Source: a virus. From it: 55,238 bases of DNA. The stretch lies in IMG/VR virus record IMGVR_UViG_3300043436_001540, positions 1 to 55,238 of that record, one strand, 5' to 3'. A program made the translations under genes and the position numbers. Below, piece after piece: positions 44,869 through 53,429 of this stretch; the stretch's first letter is position 1; each line of letters begins with the position of its first letter. A model generated the notes under the pieces. That model saw nothing but the letters and a program-made list of their open reading frames with translations. It searched no databases and was not told the origin of the DNA.

Positions 44869-45819
44869 TTATTGATGAATCGACTTTCTTCCTGTCGGAT
44901 AGACATCTTTTGAGAACTCATGGTCGATATATGCATCATCCTGACCAAAGTTACGCTGAAGTTCCATACCATAGTTGTCCACTTTATTGACAATTTTGGC
45001 ATCTTTCTTCAGGATAAGAGGATTCTGTCGAGCAGGGAACCCATCTTTGTTCATAATGGCATCAAGATCCACATGGTGATGGGTCCGACCGTAGCGTTCA
45101 ATCAGGGTGACACATTCGGGATGCATCTCCTTCAGCATCTGCGACTTCTTAAGTGAAGCATCTTCTTGATAGTTATTATAGATTTCAGATGTGTTACCAC
45201 CCTTAACAGTACCAGTACGCAGTTTTCCACACAAGAATGAATAGAACAACATGGTGGTGAGACCTTCCTTAAGTACTCGGATGGAAAGGTCAACGTCCTC
45301 GTTGTATTTGCCACGCCATTTGACAGGGCATGAGTTGTCAATTAGGAAGCAAGACATGATACGAGTGTTCAGAATGTAAGGTGGGTATGGATAATCATCC
45401 ACACAGAAGAACTTGTATTGGAACCCAGCCAATGCCACATTTTCGTACCGATCTACAAAGTCTTCGGCTGCACGGAAAATAGCAGAACCTTTGTCGACAC
45501 GATATCGCTTATTGTTATGGAACCGCCAGAACTCAGCCATATTATCATCCATAAGCCAGTGTCGAGCAAAACCATTGGCCTGAGAATGTTCCCAGCACCA
45601 ATTACGAGCAGGGCCTGAACCTTTGCCGTGGTTAGAGAAAGGAAGTTTCAGAACTTTCTTGGGATCAATTACAGCCGCATACTTATCATACTCTTGAGGC
45701 TCGACTGCAATATAATACGGCACACCCATATTCTCAAGTGCCTTAGATGTATATCGACTATCCCACCGACCTTTACTGATAATATAGATTGGATATTTTG
45801 TGCTAAATTCTTCAGACAT
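44869..45819 (-). CDS. TET-associated glycosyltransferase-like protein (TAGT)
   Basis: 316 residues. Starts with YPIYIISKGRWDSRYTSKAL, then PYYIAVEPQEYDKY, SGPARNWCWEHS, and RHWLMDDNMAEFWRF, where DDN is the metal motif; KYNEDVDLSIRVLKEG follows. These are hallmarks of the TAGT family, linked to phage DNA hypermodification, where it puts sugars on hydroxylated pyrimidines. No TET/JBP oxygenase or hydroxymethylase is visible in this window, so the acceptor is open. It is followed upstream by two small companion genes often found with it. Confidence 0.82.
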   Translation of the reverse strand: MSEEFSTKYPIYIISKGRWDSRYTSKALENMGVPYYIAVEPQEYDKYAAVIDPKKVLKLPFSNHGKGSGPARNWCWEHSQANGFARHWLMDDNMAEFWRFHNNKRYRVDKGSAIFRAAEDFVDRYENVALAGFQYKFFCVDDYPYPPYILNTRIMSCFLIDNSCPVKWRGKYNEDVDLSIRVLKEGLTTMLFYSFLCGKLRTGTVKGGNTSEIYNNYQEDASLKKSQMLKEMHPECVTLIERYGRTHHHVDLDAIMNKDGFPARQNPLILKKDAKIVNKVDNYGMELQRNFGQDDAYIDHEFSKDVYPTGRKSIHQ

Positions 45820-46078
45820 TTTCTACATACCTATTCAACATATTTGCATGACGTTCTTTTTCTGGGTGCCAGATCACATTGGTTCTGTCGGTGAGTTGTT
45901 GACCAATGAGTTGAGCAAATTTTTCTCGGTCCTCACGGGTCTTAAAGAACACCTTAATCTGTTTCCAAGGTTCTAGATTGGTGGTGTAAAAGGCCGGCAT
46001 TCCAGCCGCATACCATTGCCGATACGGATCACGCCAATCATTTTGAAGTTGTTCAATTGTATCAAAATCAGTTAACAT
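45812..46078 (-). CDS. TAGT-companion small protein
   Basis: 88 residues from MLTDFDTIEQLQNDWRDPYR; GGAG lies 6 nt before the ATG at 46078. Core IKVFFKTREDREKFAQLIGQ with NVIWHPEKER is a small alpha/beta domain that recurs beside DNA-modification genes in phages. Probably binds a partner of the modification enzyme. It overlaps the TAGT gene by 8 nt. Confidence 0.65.
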   Translation of the reverse strand: MLTDFDTIEQLQNDWRDPYRQWYAAGMPAFYTTNLEPWKQIKVFFKTREDREKFAQLIGQQLTDRTNVIWHPEKERHANMLNRYVENV

Positions 46079-46079
46079 A

Positions 46080-46388
46080 TCAGTCTCCAAAAAACATATC
46101 TAAACCGGATTTCTCTTCGGTAGTAAAAACCATTTCCTTAAGTTTGGGCAATGGGACGTGACCGATTGTCTGCATAAAATGCACATATTGCTCAAACGAA
46201 TGGAAGTTGACATATAGAGACTGCCATTCTTCCGGGAACTCAGGGTTTACTTTTTTAGGTTGGACCTTGGGTTTATACTCAGAGGTATCATCAATAAACT
46301 CACCAAGATCGACTGGAAGATTATCCTCTGCAACAAACCCGACTAGATCGTCGTAGTCTTCTGAGGTATCGCGTACATATTCTTTCAT
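46080..46388 (-). CDS. TAGT-companion small protein
   Basis: 102 residues. The N-terminal half is acidic (DTSEDYDDLVGFVAEDNLPV); the C-terminal half SLYVNFHSFEQYVHFMQTIG has the same small alpha/beta pattern as the next gene, so the two are probably paralogues. Behind the promoter at 46416-46444. Confidence 0.6.
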   Translation of the reverse strand: MKEYVRDTSEDYDDLVGFVAEDNLPVDLGEFIDDTSEYKPKVQPKKVNPEFPEEWQSLYVNFHSFEQYVHFMQTIGHVPLPKLKEMVFTTEEKSGLDMFFGD

Positions 46389-46415
46389 AGTATCCTCACT
46401 ATATTACTTTAGCAT

Positions 46416-46444
46416 ATCATAACCGACATTGTAGGTAATGTCAA
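46416..46444 (-). promoter_or_regulatory. sigma-70 promoter
   Basis: TTGACA (46439-46444), 17 bp, TATGAT (46416-46421), ahead of the TAGT gene group. Confidence 0.75.
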
Positions 46445-46447
46445 CTA

Positions 46448-46876
46448 CTATTTAGAATTTTCCACTACACGTTTTCTCAGGTCTGACGAACTGAATCTGT
46501 GATCTCGACGATTGAAGTAGAGTCGGATATTTTTCTGCTTACAAACATCCTTACCGGTGAAGTCCTTATTTCGATATTCATCACCCATGATCTTCACATC
46601 AATTTGAAACATTTCAAGAATATCAATAAGGTCTGTTTCAGTCTGATAGCAAACGATCTCATCAACATATGTGACAGCGGCGATTTGCACATATCGTTCG
46701 ACCAATGTCTGCACGGGTTTATTTTTCTCGGGCCGGTCGACCGACGGATCAACCTGAAGTCCTACGATAAGATAATCACACTGTGTCTTGGCCTCACGTA
46801 ACATGGCAATATGACCTGCATGAAGTAAGTCGAATGTTGACGCCGTAAAGCCTATAGTTTTTTTAGTATTTTCCAA
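46448..46876 (-). CDS. cytidylyltransferase (TagD/glycerol-3-phosphate type)
   Basis: 142 residues from a TTG start at 46876 (GGAGAG 6 nt upstream). STFDLLHAGHIAML has the HxGH motif; VERYVQIAAVTYVDEIVCY and RFSSSDLRKRV (the second nucleotide-binding motif) complete the family. It joins CTP and an alditol or sugar phosphate to give a CDP-linked unit, perhaps the donor for a glycosyltransferase in the cassette. Overlaps the phosphatase gene by 25 nt. Confidence 0.85.
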   Translation of the reverse strand: MENTKKTIGFTASTFDLLHAGHIAMLREAKTQCDYLIVGLQVDPSVDRPEKNKPVQTLVERYVQIAAVTYVDEIVCYQTETDLIDILEMFQIDVKIMGDEYRNKDFTGKDVCKQKNIRLYFNRRDHRFSSSDLRKRVVENSK

Positions 46877-47559
46877 GTTTCTCTCCAATCCTTTACATGA
46901 TAAACATTACCACCGCCTTGGGCAATCTTTAGGGCAAGAGCATAGTCATTGCCATTGGGATCCATTTTATCACCGAAGAAGTAAAGTTTATCCTGCGCGG
47001 AAAAGTCATGAATAATTTGAGCTTTATCTCTTCCGATTTCAGTGATATCAATTCCAATTTCACCAGCCACAGCCGCTACCATGTTATATTTAGTAAAATC
47101 TATATTAAAAAGTTTGGCAATCATATCTCGTTCACTGATATGTTTATCATATGATACATATTCAGATCTTTGTTCTTTCGTAGCACCTCGGCCGATAGTG
47201 CTAAAGTTTATAAGACCTGGTCGAACTTCTACATGGGTGCCGGTTTTATGTTGGAATGGACTGGATTCTACCCAGTAATCAAAAAACTCTTGCATATCTG
47301 GATATACTTGAATGGTATGAGTTCGGATATTCCTATCACCCACCCATACATCATTCCCGGCACATTGATATAATGTATCACATAACATCGGAATGATTTC
47401 ACCGATCTGTTCTATTGTTTTTACTCTATCACTGCCGGTAACAAGACTCACACTATGCTTAGAGCAAAAATGTTCGAAGAACAATTCAAACTCCGGATCA
47501 ATAGTGCCTCGGGATGGTGTCAGTGTCCCATCGACATCAAAGATGTACCGATTTGCCAT
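46852..47559 (-). CDS. HAD phosphatase, phosphomannomutase-like
   Basis: 235 residues from MANRYIFDVDGTLTPSRGTI. Motif I FDVDGTLTPSR (6-16), motif II VSLVTGSDR, and motif III/IV KLYFFGDKMDPNGND near the end match the eukaryote-type PMM branch of the HAD family. It may interconvert sugar phosphates or dephosphorylate a sugar phosphate. Part of the sugar cassette. Confidence 0.8.
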   Translation of the reverse strand: MANRYIFDVDGTLTPSRGTIDPEFELFFEHFCSKHSVSLVTGSDRVKTIEQIGEIIPMLCDTLYQCAGNDVWVGDRNIRTHTIQVYPDMQEFFDYWVESSPFQHKTGTHVEVRPGLINFSTIGRGATKEQRSEYVSYDKHISERDMIAKLFNIDFTKYNMVAAVAGEIGIDITEIGRDKAQIIHDFSAQDKLYFFGDKMDPNGNDYALALKIAQGGGNVYHVKDWRETWKILKKL

Positions 47560-47716
47560 GTTCAAATCTCACTATTTCATCCTTGAGCATCAACTTTTCT
47601 TTTTTGAGTGGGGCGATATATTTCTCTGGCGCGTGTTCAGCTTCAAGTGCTTCAATACGCTTATGTAGATCTTTATGTTTACGTTTTAAAGCCTCAATAT
47701 GTCCTTCAATACTCAT
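47537..47716 (-). CDS. DUF465 (YdcH-like) small coiled-coil protein
   Basis: 59 residues, MSIEGHIEALKRKHKDLHKR with LEAEHAPEKYIAPLKKEK, the DUF465 pattern of short basic coiled coils common in alphaproteobacteria. It overlaps gp46 upstream by 4 nt and the phosphatase downstream by 23 nt. Host-derived gene, function unknown. Confidence 0.7.
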   Translation of the reverse strand: MSIEGHIEALKRKHKDLHKRIEALEAEHAPEKYIAPLKKEKLMLKDEIVRFEHGKSVHL

Positions 47717-49422
47717 GCTACCATCCTTGAAAAGTTTTTGTGTTTTTCGAAGCGAATAATGTTCTCAAATTTATCATACAACTGATCGCCCTTGTGACTA
47801 ATAATAAACACATTTGAATCAGCTGTCAACTCATTAATGATCTTGAGGAATTCCTCAGTACCGGCATTATCAAGTGAACTGTCCATAATTTCGTCCATGA
47901 TCAGAATGTTAGTGGTAACCGAATTGCGGAGTTTGGATACGGCACGCCATGTAAACAGGAGAGCCAAATCAATCCGCAACTTCTCACCTTCAGAAAATGA
48001 TCCATATGAAAACTCATCACGGAACCGAGATTTGATAGTTTCTTCGAAGCTTTCGTTCAGTTCGAATTGAACAAAGAAGTCCATGGCCGAAAGATACTTG
48101 TTAATCAACTTGTTCATAATTGGGACGTATTGTTTAATGATCCGTGTCTTGATACCACCATCCTTAAGCATTGAACCCACAACCGATAACGTATCACGGT
48201 CCTGATGCAATTGCTCTTGCTTGATATGGAATGACTTGAGTTCATTCTCGAGGTCGTCAATCTTTGATGTGTCAACGACTTCAACTTCCTTCTCGGCATT
48301 CTCAAGTTCTTTTTTCAGACCATTCAACACCGACATTGATAGTCTCACATTTGCTCTATGCTCAGATGTTTTAAGGTTCGTCGACGAAATTTCATCCTCG
48401 ACATCAGAAATTTCATTCAGACGAGACTCTTGCTTCTTAAGAATATCCTTTAATGCACCTGTAGCAATGTCAATTTGTTCTATCACACCGGCGTTATGGT
48501 CAATCGTGGCCTCTTTAAAGTCATGATCAATGCCTTGCTTACAAGTGGGACAGTTATTATGGTCGTGATAAAAGCCGATTTCTTTCTTGAGTCTGTTCTG
48601 TTTTGTGTTTAACTTATTCAGGGTATCCAATGTCTCAGTATGCTTTGCCTTAATTGAAGCCTTATCTGAAATAGATTCAATCAAATTATCAATAACAGTA
48701 CCGAGCCCAGAGATATGCTCATTTTGTTCCTCAATGTATGTGAGTTGTTCCCGAACCTTATCCTTAATACGAGAAACTTCCGTCTCTTTAATTCGCCGAA
48801 TAGATTCATTATGTTCTTTGGTAGCTTCGATCCGATCCTTAATGATATCAATCTGATATTTGATGTCTGTGATCTCACCCTTATTGGTCTGCACTTTATC
48901 TTTTAATAGCACATTCATGGTGCTAAAGATCTGAATGTCAAGAAGATCTTCAATAACTTCGCGGCGATGAGCGGCAGGAAGTTGCATAAATGGAACAAAG
49001 GTCGAGCTGCCCAACACAACAACCTGGCCGAATGACTTGAAGTTCATCTTCAGAATGTTCTGCTCTAGGTATGCTTGGTAGTCACGAGAGGCAGCATCCT
49101 GGTTAATCAACTCACCATTCTTCCAAATCTCAAAGAGGTTTGGCTTCATGCCTCTCTTAATCAAGAATTTGTTAGCGCCAATATCAAATTGAACTTCCAC
49201 CTCAAGATTCTTTTGATTGATAGAATTCATAAGCTGTGGTTTGTTAATCTTGCGGAATGGTTTACCATACAGCGCAAAGCAAATTGCATCGAGCATGGTC
49301 GATTTACCAGCACCATTCTCACCGACAATCAGCGTTGATTTGTTCTTATCTAACTTGATTTCCGTCCAAGAGTTACCAGTGGACAGAATGTTCTTATACT
49401 TTACATACTTAAAGTGGATCAC
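47713..49422 (-). CDS. 46: recombination nuclease subunit, T4 gp46-like (Rad50/SbcC)
   Basis: 569 residues. Walker A GENGAGKST (34-42), a long coiled coil with zinc hook CPTC (near 305), signature SFSEGEKLRIDLAL and Walker B NILIMDEIMDSSLD. With gp47 it resects DNA ends for recombination-dependent replication and degrades host DNA. Confidence 0.96.
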   Translation of the reverse strand: MIHFKYVKYKNILSTGNSWTEIKLDKNKSTLIVGENGAGKSTMLDAICFALYGKPFRKINKPQLMNSINQKNLEVEVQFDIGANKFLIKRGMKPNLFEIWKNGELINQDAASRDYQAYLEQNILKMNFKSFGQVVVLGSSTFVPFMQLPAAHRREVIEDLLDIQIFSTMNVLLKDKVQTNKGEITDIKYQIDIIKDRIEATKEHNESIRRIKETEVSRIKDKVREQLTYIEEQNEHISGLGTVIDNLIESISDKASIKAKHTETLDTLNKLNTKQNRLKKEIGFYHDHNNCPTCKQGIDHDFKEATIDHNAGVIEQIDIATGALKDILKKQESRLNEISDVEDEISSTNLKTSEHRANVRLSMSVLNGLKKELENAEKEVEVVDTSKIDDLENELKSFHIKQEQLHQDRDTLSVVGSMLKDGGIKTRIIKQYVPIMNKLINKYLSAMDFFVQFELNESFEETIKSRFRDEFSYGSFSEGEKLRIDLALLFTWRAVSKLRNSVTTNILIMDEIMDSSLDNAGTEEFLKIINELTADSNVFIISHKGDQLYDKFENIIRFEKHKNFSRMVA

Positions 49423-50486
49423 AGATTCACCGCCTCTTGATATAGTTCTCGTAGAAAATGTTCGACACGTTTCCTATCACCTCTGAACTCAATGGTATCA
49501 ATATATTTAGTCAAAATAGTCATAGTATCTTGAGCTTCATCAATAAGTGACTCATCGTCGGTAAGTTCTAGGTTCAGGTGGTCATCAATCACCTTGATGT
49601 CCGATGCTCCAGCCTGTTGGAGTCGGTCAATGAACAAGTCGAACAGATATGGGTTAGTCTTATTATGTACTATAACCTTAATATATGTTCCTGTCAACTG
49701 CGAAGTGTCAAGATTTGAAATATCTTCGATGGTCATATCCTCGTCAGAATACTTGATCTTATGGAAGATAGAGTATGGATTTTGCACAAATTCGATCTCA
49801 CGTGTTTCGGTGTCAAAGATGTGAAACCCACGTGGATCGTTGTAGTCACTCCAAGTCATTTCATACGGCGATCCAAGGTATGAAATATTCTTATGTGTTG
49901 ACTTATGATGGAAATGCCCAGAGCAGACCAGATCGAACTTAGAGAACACATCGGCCTTTTCGCCATGCTCACATACTGCCCCACGATACATCTCGAACCC
50001 TTCAATCTCGAAATGTCCCATCAGTACTCGAGCATCTGTCTGATCCATGGCTTTCATAGACTCGGCATAATTCTCTTCGCAGATCCATGGGCAAAGCATA
50101 ATCTTAAGACCATCATAGTCTAACTCGACTGGTTTATCCCACCAAATGTGGAATAACTCTGGGTCTATATTAGAGAACAACTCATTAATACCATTAACTG
50201 AATTTGTATTCTTGTAATAGGTATCGTGGTTCCCCACCACAATATTCACATTAATGTTCTCATTAATAAGAGGCAGAATGAAATTGTCTTTTACATTCTT
50301 GAGAGTCACATAGTTAACATACTTCCGCCGATCCATAAGATCGCCAAGATGCAATACTGAAAGAATGTTATTTTCTTTTAGGTATGGAAGGAATACGTTA
50401 TAAAAGAATTTGTTTTGAAAATCGGCAAACACTTTACTATCATTTCTGACACCATAATGTGTATCAGTAATTAGAGCAATTTTCAT
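49419..50486 (-). CDS. 47: recombination nuclease subunit, T4 gp47-like (Mre11/SbcD)
   Basis: 355 residues. Metallophosphoesterase motifs: ITDTHYGV, HLGDLMDRR, VVGNHDTY, MGHFEIEG, SGHFHHK. Nuclease partner of gp46, with a 4-nt overlap. Confidence 0.96.
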   Translation of the reverse strand: MKIALITDTHYGVRNDSKVFADFQNKFFYNVFLPYLKENNILSVLHLGDLMDRRKYVNYVTLKNVKDNFILPLINENINVNIVVGNHDTYYKNTNSVNGINELFSNIDPELFHIWWDKPVELDYDGLKIMLCPWICEENYAESMKAMDQTDARVLMGHFEIEGFEMYRGAVCEHGEKADVFSKFDLVCSGHFHHKSTHKNISYLGSPYEMTWSDYNDPRGFHIFDTETREIEFVQNPYSIFHKIKYSDEDMTIEDISNLDTSQLTGTYIKVIVHNKTNPYLFDLFIDRLQQAGASDIKVIDDHLNLELTDDESLIDEAQDTMTILTKYIDTIEFRGDRKRVEHFLRELYQEAVNL

Positions 50487-51028
50487 TCTTCTTCCTCATA
50501 AAATTGTTCAAGGCCTTCTTTTTTCTTTTCCTTGATGGCCTTTTTCTTTTCAATCGACTGTTCATAATTTTTAACGAAGTCACTCATATATGCATTATTT
50601 AGATCAATATATGCAGCATCACCAGAGTCACCCTCATTCTTATCAATAGTAGTACCGTGAATGACAGAGTTCTCTACCACTTTATGTTTAATATAGAGTT
50701 GCTTCTTCTCTTTTTCAATACGGCGAAGAAACGCGAACCAAATAATCTGAGTGAAATATGCAAAAGGATTACTTGATTTGGATGGATCAAAGTTATTTAA
50801 TGCTTGAATGGCATTTTCCAGGCCGTCGGATATCATATCATCCTTATATGAATACCCAGAAAAGTTTGGTCTACTGGCCAATCGTGTTGATATTTTATAG
50901 AGGCATACCCCAATATGGTTTGGAATCTTTGGGGTATCATCCCCAGAGTTCTCTGCTTCCTCACAGGCCTTTTTGTATGTAATGATTGATTGTAAAAATT
51001 CAGCATTATTGACATAGTTTCTAGTCAT
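50483..51028 (-). CDS. 55: late-transcription sigma factor, T4 gp55-like
   Basis: 181 residues from MTRNYVNNAEFLQSIITYKK (start at 51028, AGGAG upstream). NPFAYFTQIIWFAFLRRIEK is the conserved sigma region 2 segment of gp55; the C-terminus (LEQFYEEEE) is the clamp-binding tail. It directs host RNA polymerase to the TATAAATA promoters found in this window, with gp45 as activator. Confidence 0.95.
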   Translation of the reverse strand: MTRNYVNNAEFLQSIITYKKACEEAENSGDDTPKIPNHIGVCLYKISTRLASRPNFSGYSYKDDMISDGLENAIQALNNFDPSKSSNPFAYFTQIIWFAFLRRIEKEKKQLYIKHKVVENSVIHGTTIDKNEGDSGDAAYIDLNNAYMSDFVKNYEQSIEKKKAIKEKKKEGLEQFYEEEE

Positions 51029-51048
51029 GCCCACTCCTTTTTTATTTC

Positions 51049-51076
51049 ACTATATCATAAAGAAAAAAAATGTCAA
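51049..51076 (-). promoter_or_regulatory. sigma-70-type promoter of the gp55-gp47-gp46 operon
   Basis: TTGACA (51071-51076), 16 bp, TATAGT (51049-51054), 21 bp before the gp55 ATG. Confidence 0.75.
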
Positions 51077-51089
51077 ACAATCTTTTTTG

Positions 51090-51118
51090 TTGACATTATG
51101 GAACTACGCGTGTATAAT
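51090..51118 (+). promoter_or_regulatory. consensus sigma-70 promoter on the plus strand
   Basis: TTGACA (51090-51095), exactly 17 bp, TATAAT (51113-51118). It fires against the gene direction into the LSm-like and uvsW genes and is back-to-back with the gp55 promoter. No plus-strand gene follows, so its product is an antisense or origin RNA. Confidence 0.75.
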
Positions 51119-51148
51119 GAGATTATGGTTTATAATATGATATCCACA

Positions 51149-51481
51149 TTAATGTTTAATGGATCCTTTTGCCTCTAACATGGCAACAAACATACCTTCT
51201 AGATCACTATCTGAGGCGGTAATCTTTTTTGTGTGACGATTCTTGAACTGATTGTAGAACTTAATAGCCTCTCTGTTAGCCTGAGAGACAATAAAGATAT
51301 CAGATTTAAAGATTCGAACAGTATTCAGACTGGCATGCATCAACCATTCTTTTGCAAAGAGTCCATGATGTGGATCTATGGCAAAGCATACAGGAGCTTC
51401 AAGATCAATCCACTCACTAGATTCGTCTACGACGTGTGCAACAAGGTCCTCACTATTTTTTAGTTTGACATGTGCAATCAA
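51149..51481 (-). CDS. LSm/Hfq-fold-like small protein
   Basis: 110 residues. The first 75 residues read as a five-strand Sm-like barrel with long edge: MIAHVKLKNSEDLVAHVVDE, WIDLEAPVCF, EWLMHASLNTVRIFKSDIFI; then a charged helix. Phage genomes of the marine T4-like group carry Sm-like proteins of this type. It might bind U-rich RNA or be a structural relic. Sits between uvsW and gp55, coupled to uvsW by 4 nt. Confidence 0.5.
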   Translation of the reverse strand: MIAHVKLKNSEDLVAHVVDESSEWIDLEAPVCFAIDPHHGLFAKEWLMHASLNTVRIFKSDIFIVSQANREAIKFYNQFKNRHTKKITASDSDLEGMFVAMLEAKGSIKH

Positions 51482-52935
51482 TCTTTCATCTCCACATTGT
51501 AAAGCTTGAAGTCGAACCCTTCATTAGTATATATCTTGACTCGTTCCATGAAGTGCTGGATGGCAAAGTTCTTATGGGTTTTCCACTGAAGATCGTCAAC
51601 GATATCGTACAGTGTTGCTTTTTCCTTGCCATTACCTTTACGGAGAACACGACCTATGGACTGAAGATTGCGAATCTTAGACTTTGAAGGAGAAGCAAAC
51701 ACAACAGAATCAAGACGCTTGATATTAACCCCAGTACTAAAAGTGCCGTAAGAGGCAAGGATAATATTATCGTCAGAAGATTCAGTAATGCGGCGAACAG
51801 ATTCTCGATCTTCTGCATCAACTCCGCCGTGAATGAAGTGGACAGTCTTTCCTTCCTTCTGAAGCATTGGTTCAAGTATTTTACCATGCTTTTCCACAAA
51901 TTGAAATAGAATAAGAGTATTACCTTTAAGATTCCAGGATAGATTCCTTATATATTTATTACGTGCTTCATTACGTACTATCCAATCAATTTCATCTTGA
52001 TAATCTTTACCTTTGTTTAGTTTCCGCGCAGCTTCGCTATAACCAAGTACAATAGCCTTAATGCTAAAATCCGCAAGTGTATTGTCATCAATAAGAGTTT
52101 TAGTCTTAGTAACTTGATAGGTTTGACCAAATAGGCCTTCAAGTACCAGTTTATGGGTTTGCGTGTCATCCAATGTACCTGTAAAGCCGTAGCGATATAC
52201 AATATTGGGTGCTTTTTCCATGATACCGGTAATAGATTTTGCTTTTGCAAGATGAGCCTCGTCTACAATAATTGCATCGAACTGTTCAAACCATTTCTTT
52301 GGCATCTTATAGATTGACTGCCATGTGGTAATGGTATATGGTGCATTTGATAATTTGTCAACACCAGCACTGATCTTATGAATATCTAATTTACGGTTCT
52401 TATTATAATCATTAAAATCTGATGCCATCTGTTGAACAAGTGATGTGGTTGGAACTATCACAAGTACGCGGCGATCACTCTCAACATGGAATCTTGACAA
52501 TAGATAAATGATGAATGATTTACCAGATGCCGTTGGCGATAAAAACAGACCTCGATTGTTCTGTAGGGCCATTACCACAGCATTATTCTGATAGTCTCTT
52601 GGCTCATACGAGGAGTCAAACTCTTTTGCCAATGTGTAACCATAATCATTGGCTATCTTTTGTATAGGCCATACTTCCTTGGAAGCCAACTCTAAATCAT
52701 AGTTACGTTCACGGCAAAACTTTGCAATATGTGGAATGAGTCCGAAATAGATAAGTCCGGTCATAGGATTGAGAAGGCGAATTTTACCATCCCAGACTTT
52801 ATTCCGAACTGATGGCATAAATCTAGCACCTGGTACTTCAAATGTAAAGTATGCTGACATTTCCATTTTAATACCTGGATCTGCAACTATCCTTACATGT
52901 ATTTCATTCACTTTCTCAATAACTACTTTTTCCAT
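51478..52935 (-). CDS. uvsW: recombination helicase UvsW
   Basis: 485 residues. Superfamily 2: N-terminal DNA-binding domain, Walker A SPTASGKS (133-140), DEAH box AIIVDEAHLAKA, motif VI QSIGRVLRKGNGKE. It branch-migrates Holliday junctions and unwinds R-loops at origins, thereby switching T4-type replication to the recombination mode. Confidence 0.95.
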   Translation of the reverse strand: MEKVVIEKVNEIHVRIVADPGIKMEMSAYFTFEVPGARFMPSVRNKVWDGKIRLLNPMTGLIYFGLIPHIAKFCRERNYDLELASKEVWPIQKIANDYGYTLAKEFDSSYEPRDYQNNAVVMALQNNRGLFLSPTASGKSFIIYLLSRFHVESDRRVLVIVPTTSLVQQMASDFNDYNKNRKLDIHKISAGVDKLSNAPYTITTWQSIYKMPKKWFEQFDAIIVDEAHLAKAKSITGIMEKAPNIVYRYGFTGTLDDTQTHKLVLEGLFGQTYQVTKTKTLIDDNTLADFSIKAIVLGYSEAARKLNKGKDYQDEIDWIVRNEARNKYIRNLSWNLKGNTLILFQFVEKHGKILEPMLQKEGKTVHFIHGGVDAEDRESVRRITESSDDNIILASYGTFSTGVNIKRLDSVVFASPSKSKIRNLQSIGRVLRKGNGKEKATLYDIVDDLQWKTHKNFAIQHFMERVKIYTNEGFDFKLYNVEMKD

Positions 52936-53369
52936 TATGCACCGGTTCTAAATTTCTCCCAATCAATAATATTCTTGAGAACAAAATTGCGATTGTTAAT
53001 TTGTCGTATGATTGATTCTAAATATTCGACAATAGATTCTTGATATCCAATTTTAAGCGATAGTTTGACAATATCTTTATCAGATTCTATATATGTAGGA
53101 ATGTCTGATCTAAGAATTTTAAGGGGCTGCGGTTGCCAACCATATTCCTTAAGTTCTGTGGTATCCATATTACCGCCATAATAATCTGTCTTGAGTTTAA
53201 CAAGAGTTTTATAGTCGGATTTTAATTTTTTGAGTTTCAGACCTTCCTCTGAATACCAACGAAAGTATTTATTGTGCAGCTTTGGGATGTCTGCCGAGTT
53301 TCGGCCAATGTCGGCAATATCAATAGCCCCATCTTTGGCCCACTCATTATATAGATCTTCAATTTGCAT
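52935..53369 (-). CDS. uvsY: recombination mediator UvsY
   Basis: 144 residues (T4: 137). MQIEDLYNEWAKDGAIDIAD at the start, helical throughout with LHNKYFRWYSEEGLKLKKL, as in UvsY. It loads UvsX onto gp32-covered single-stranded DNA. Its stop overlaps the uvsW start. Confidence 0.92.
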   Translation of the reverse strand: MQIEDLYNEWAKDGAIDIADIGRNSADIPKLHNKYFRWYSEEGLKLKKLKSDYKTLVKLKTDYYGGNMDTTELKEYGWQPQPLKILRSDIPTYIESDKDIVKLSLKIGYQESIVEYLESIIRQINNRNFVLKNIIDWEKFRTGA

Positions 53370-53401
53370 TATAAACTCCTAATACAACGTGTTTGTTGTA
53401 T

Positions 53402-53429
53402 ATCATATCATCAATAGCTATAATGTCAA
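53402..53429 (-). promoter_or_regulatory. sigma-70-type promoter of the uvsY-uvsW operon
   Basis: TTGACA (53424-53429), 16 bp, TATGAT (53402-53407), 33 bp before the uvsY ATG. Confidence 0.75.
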
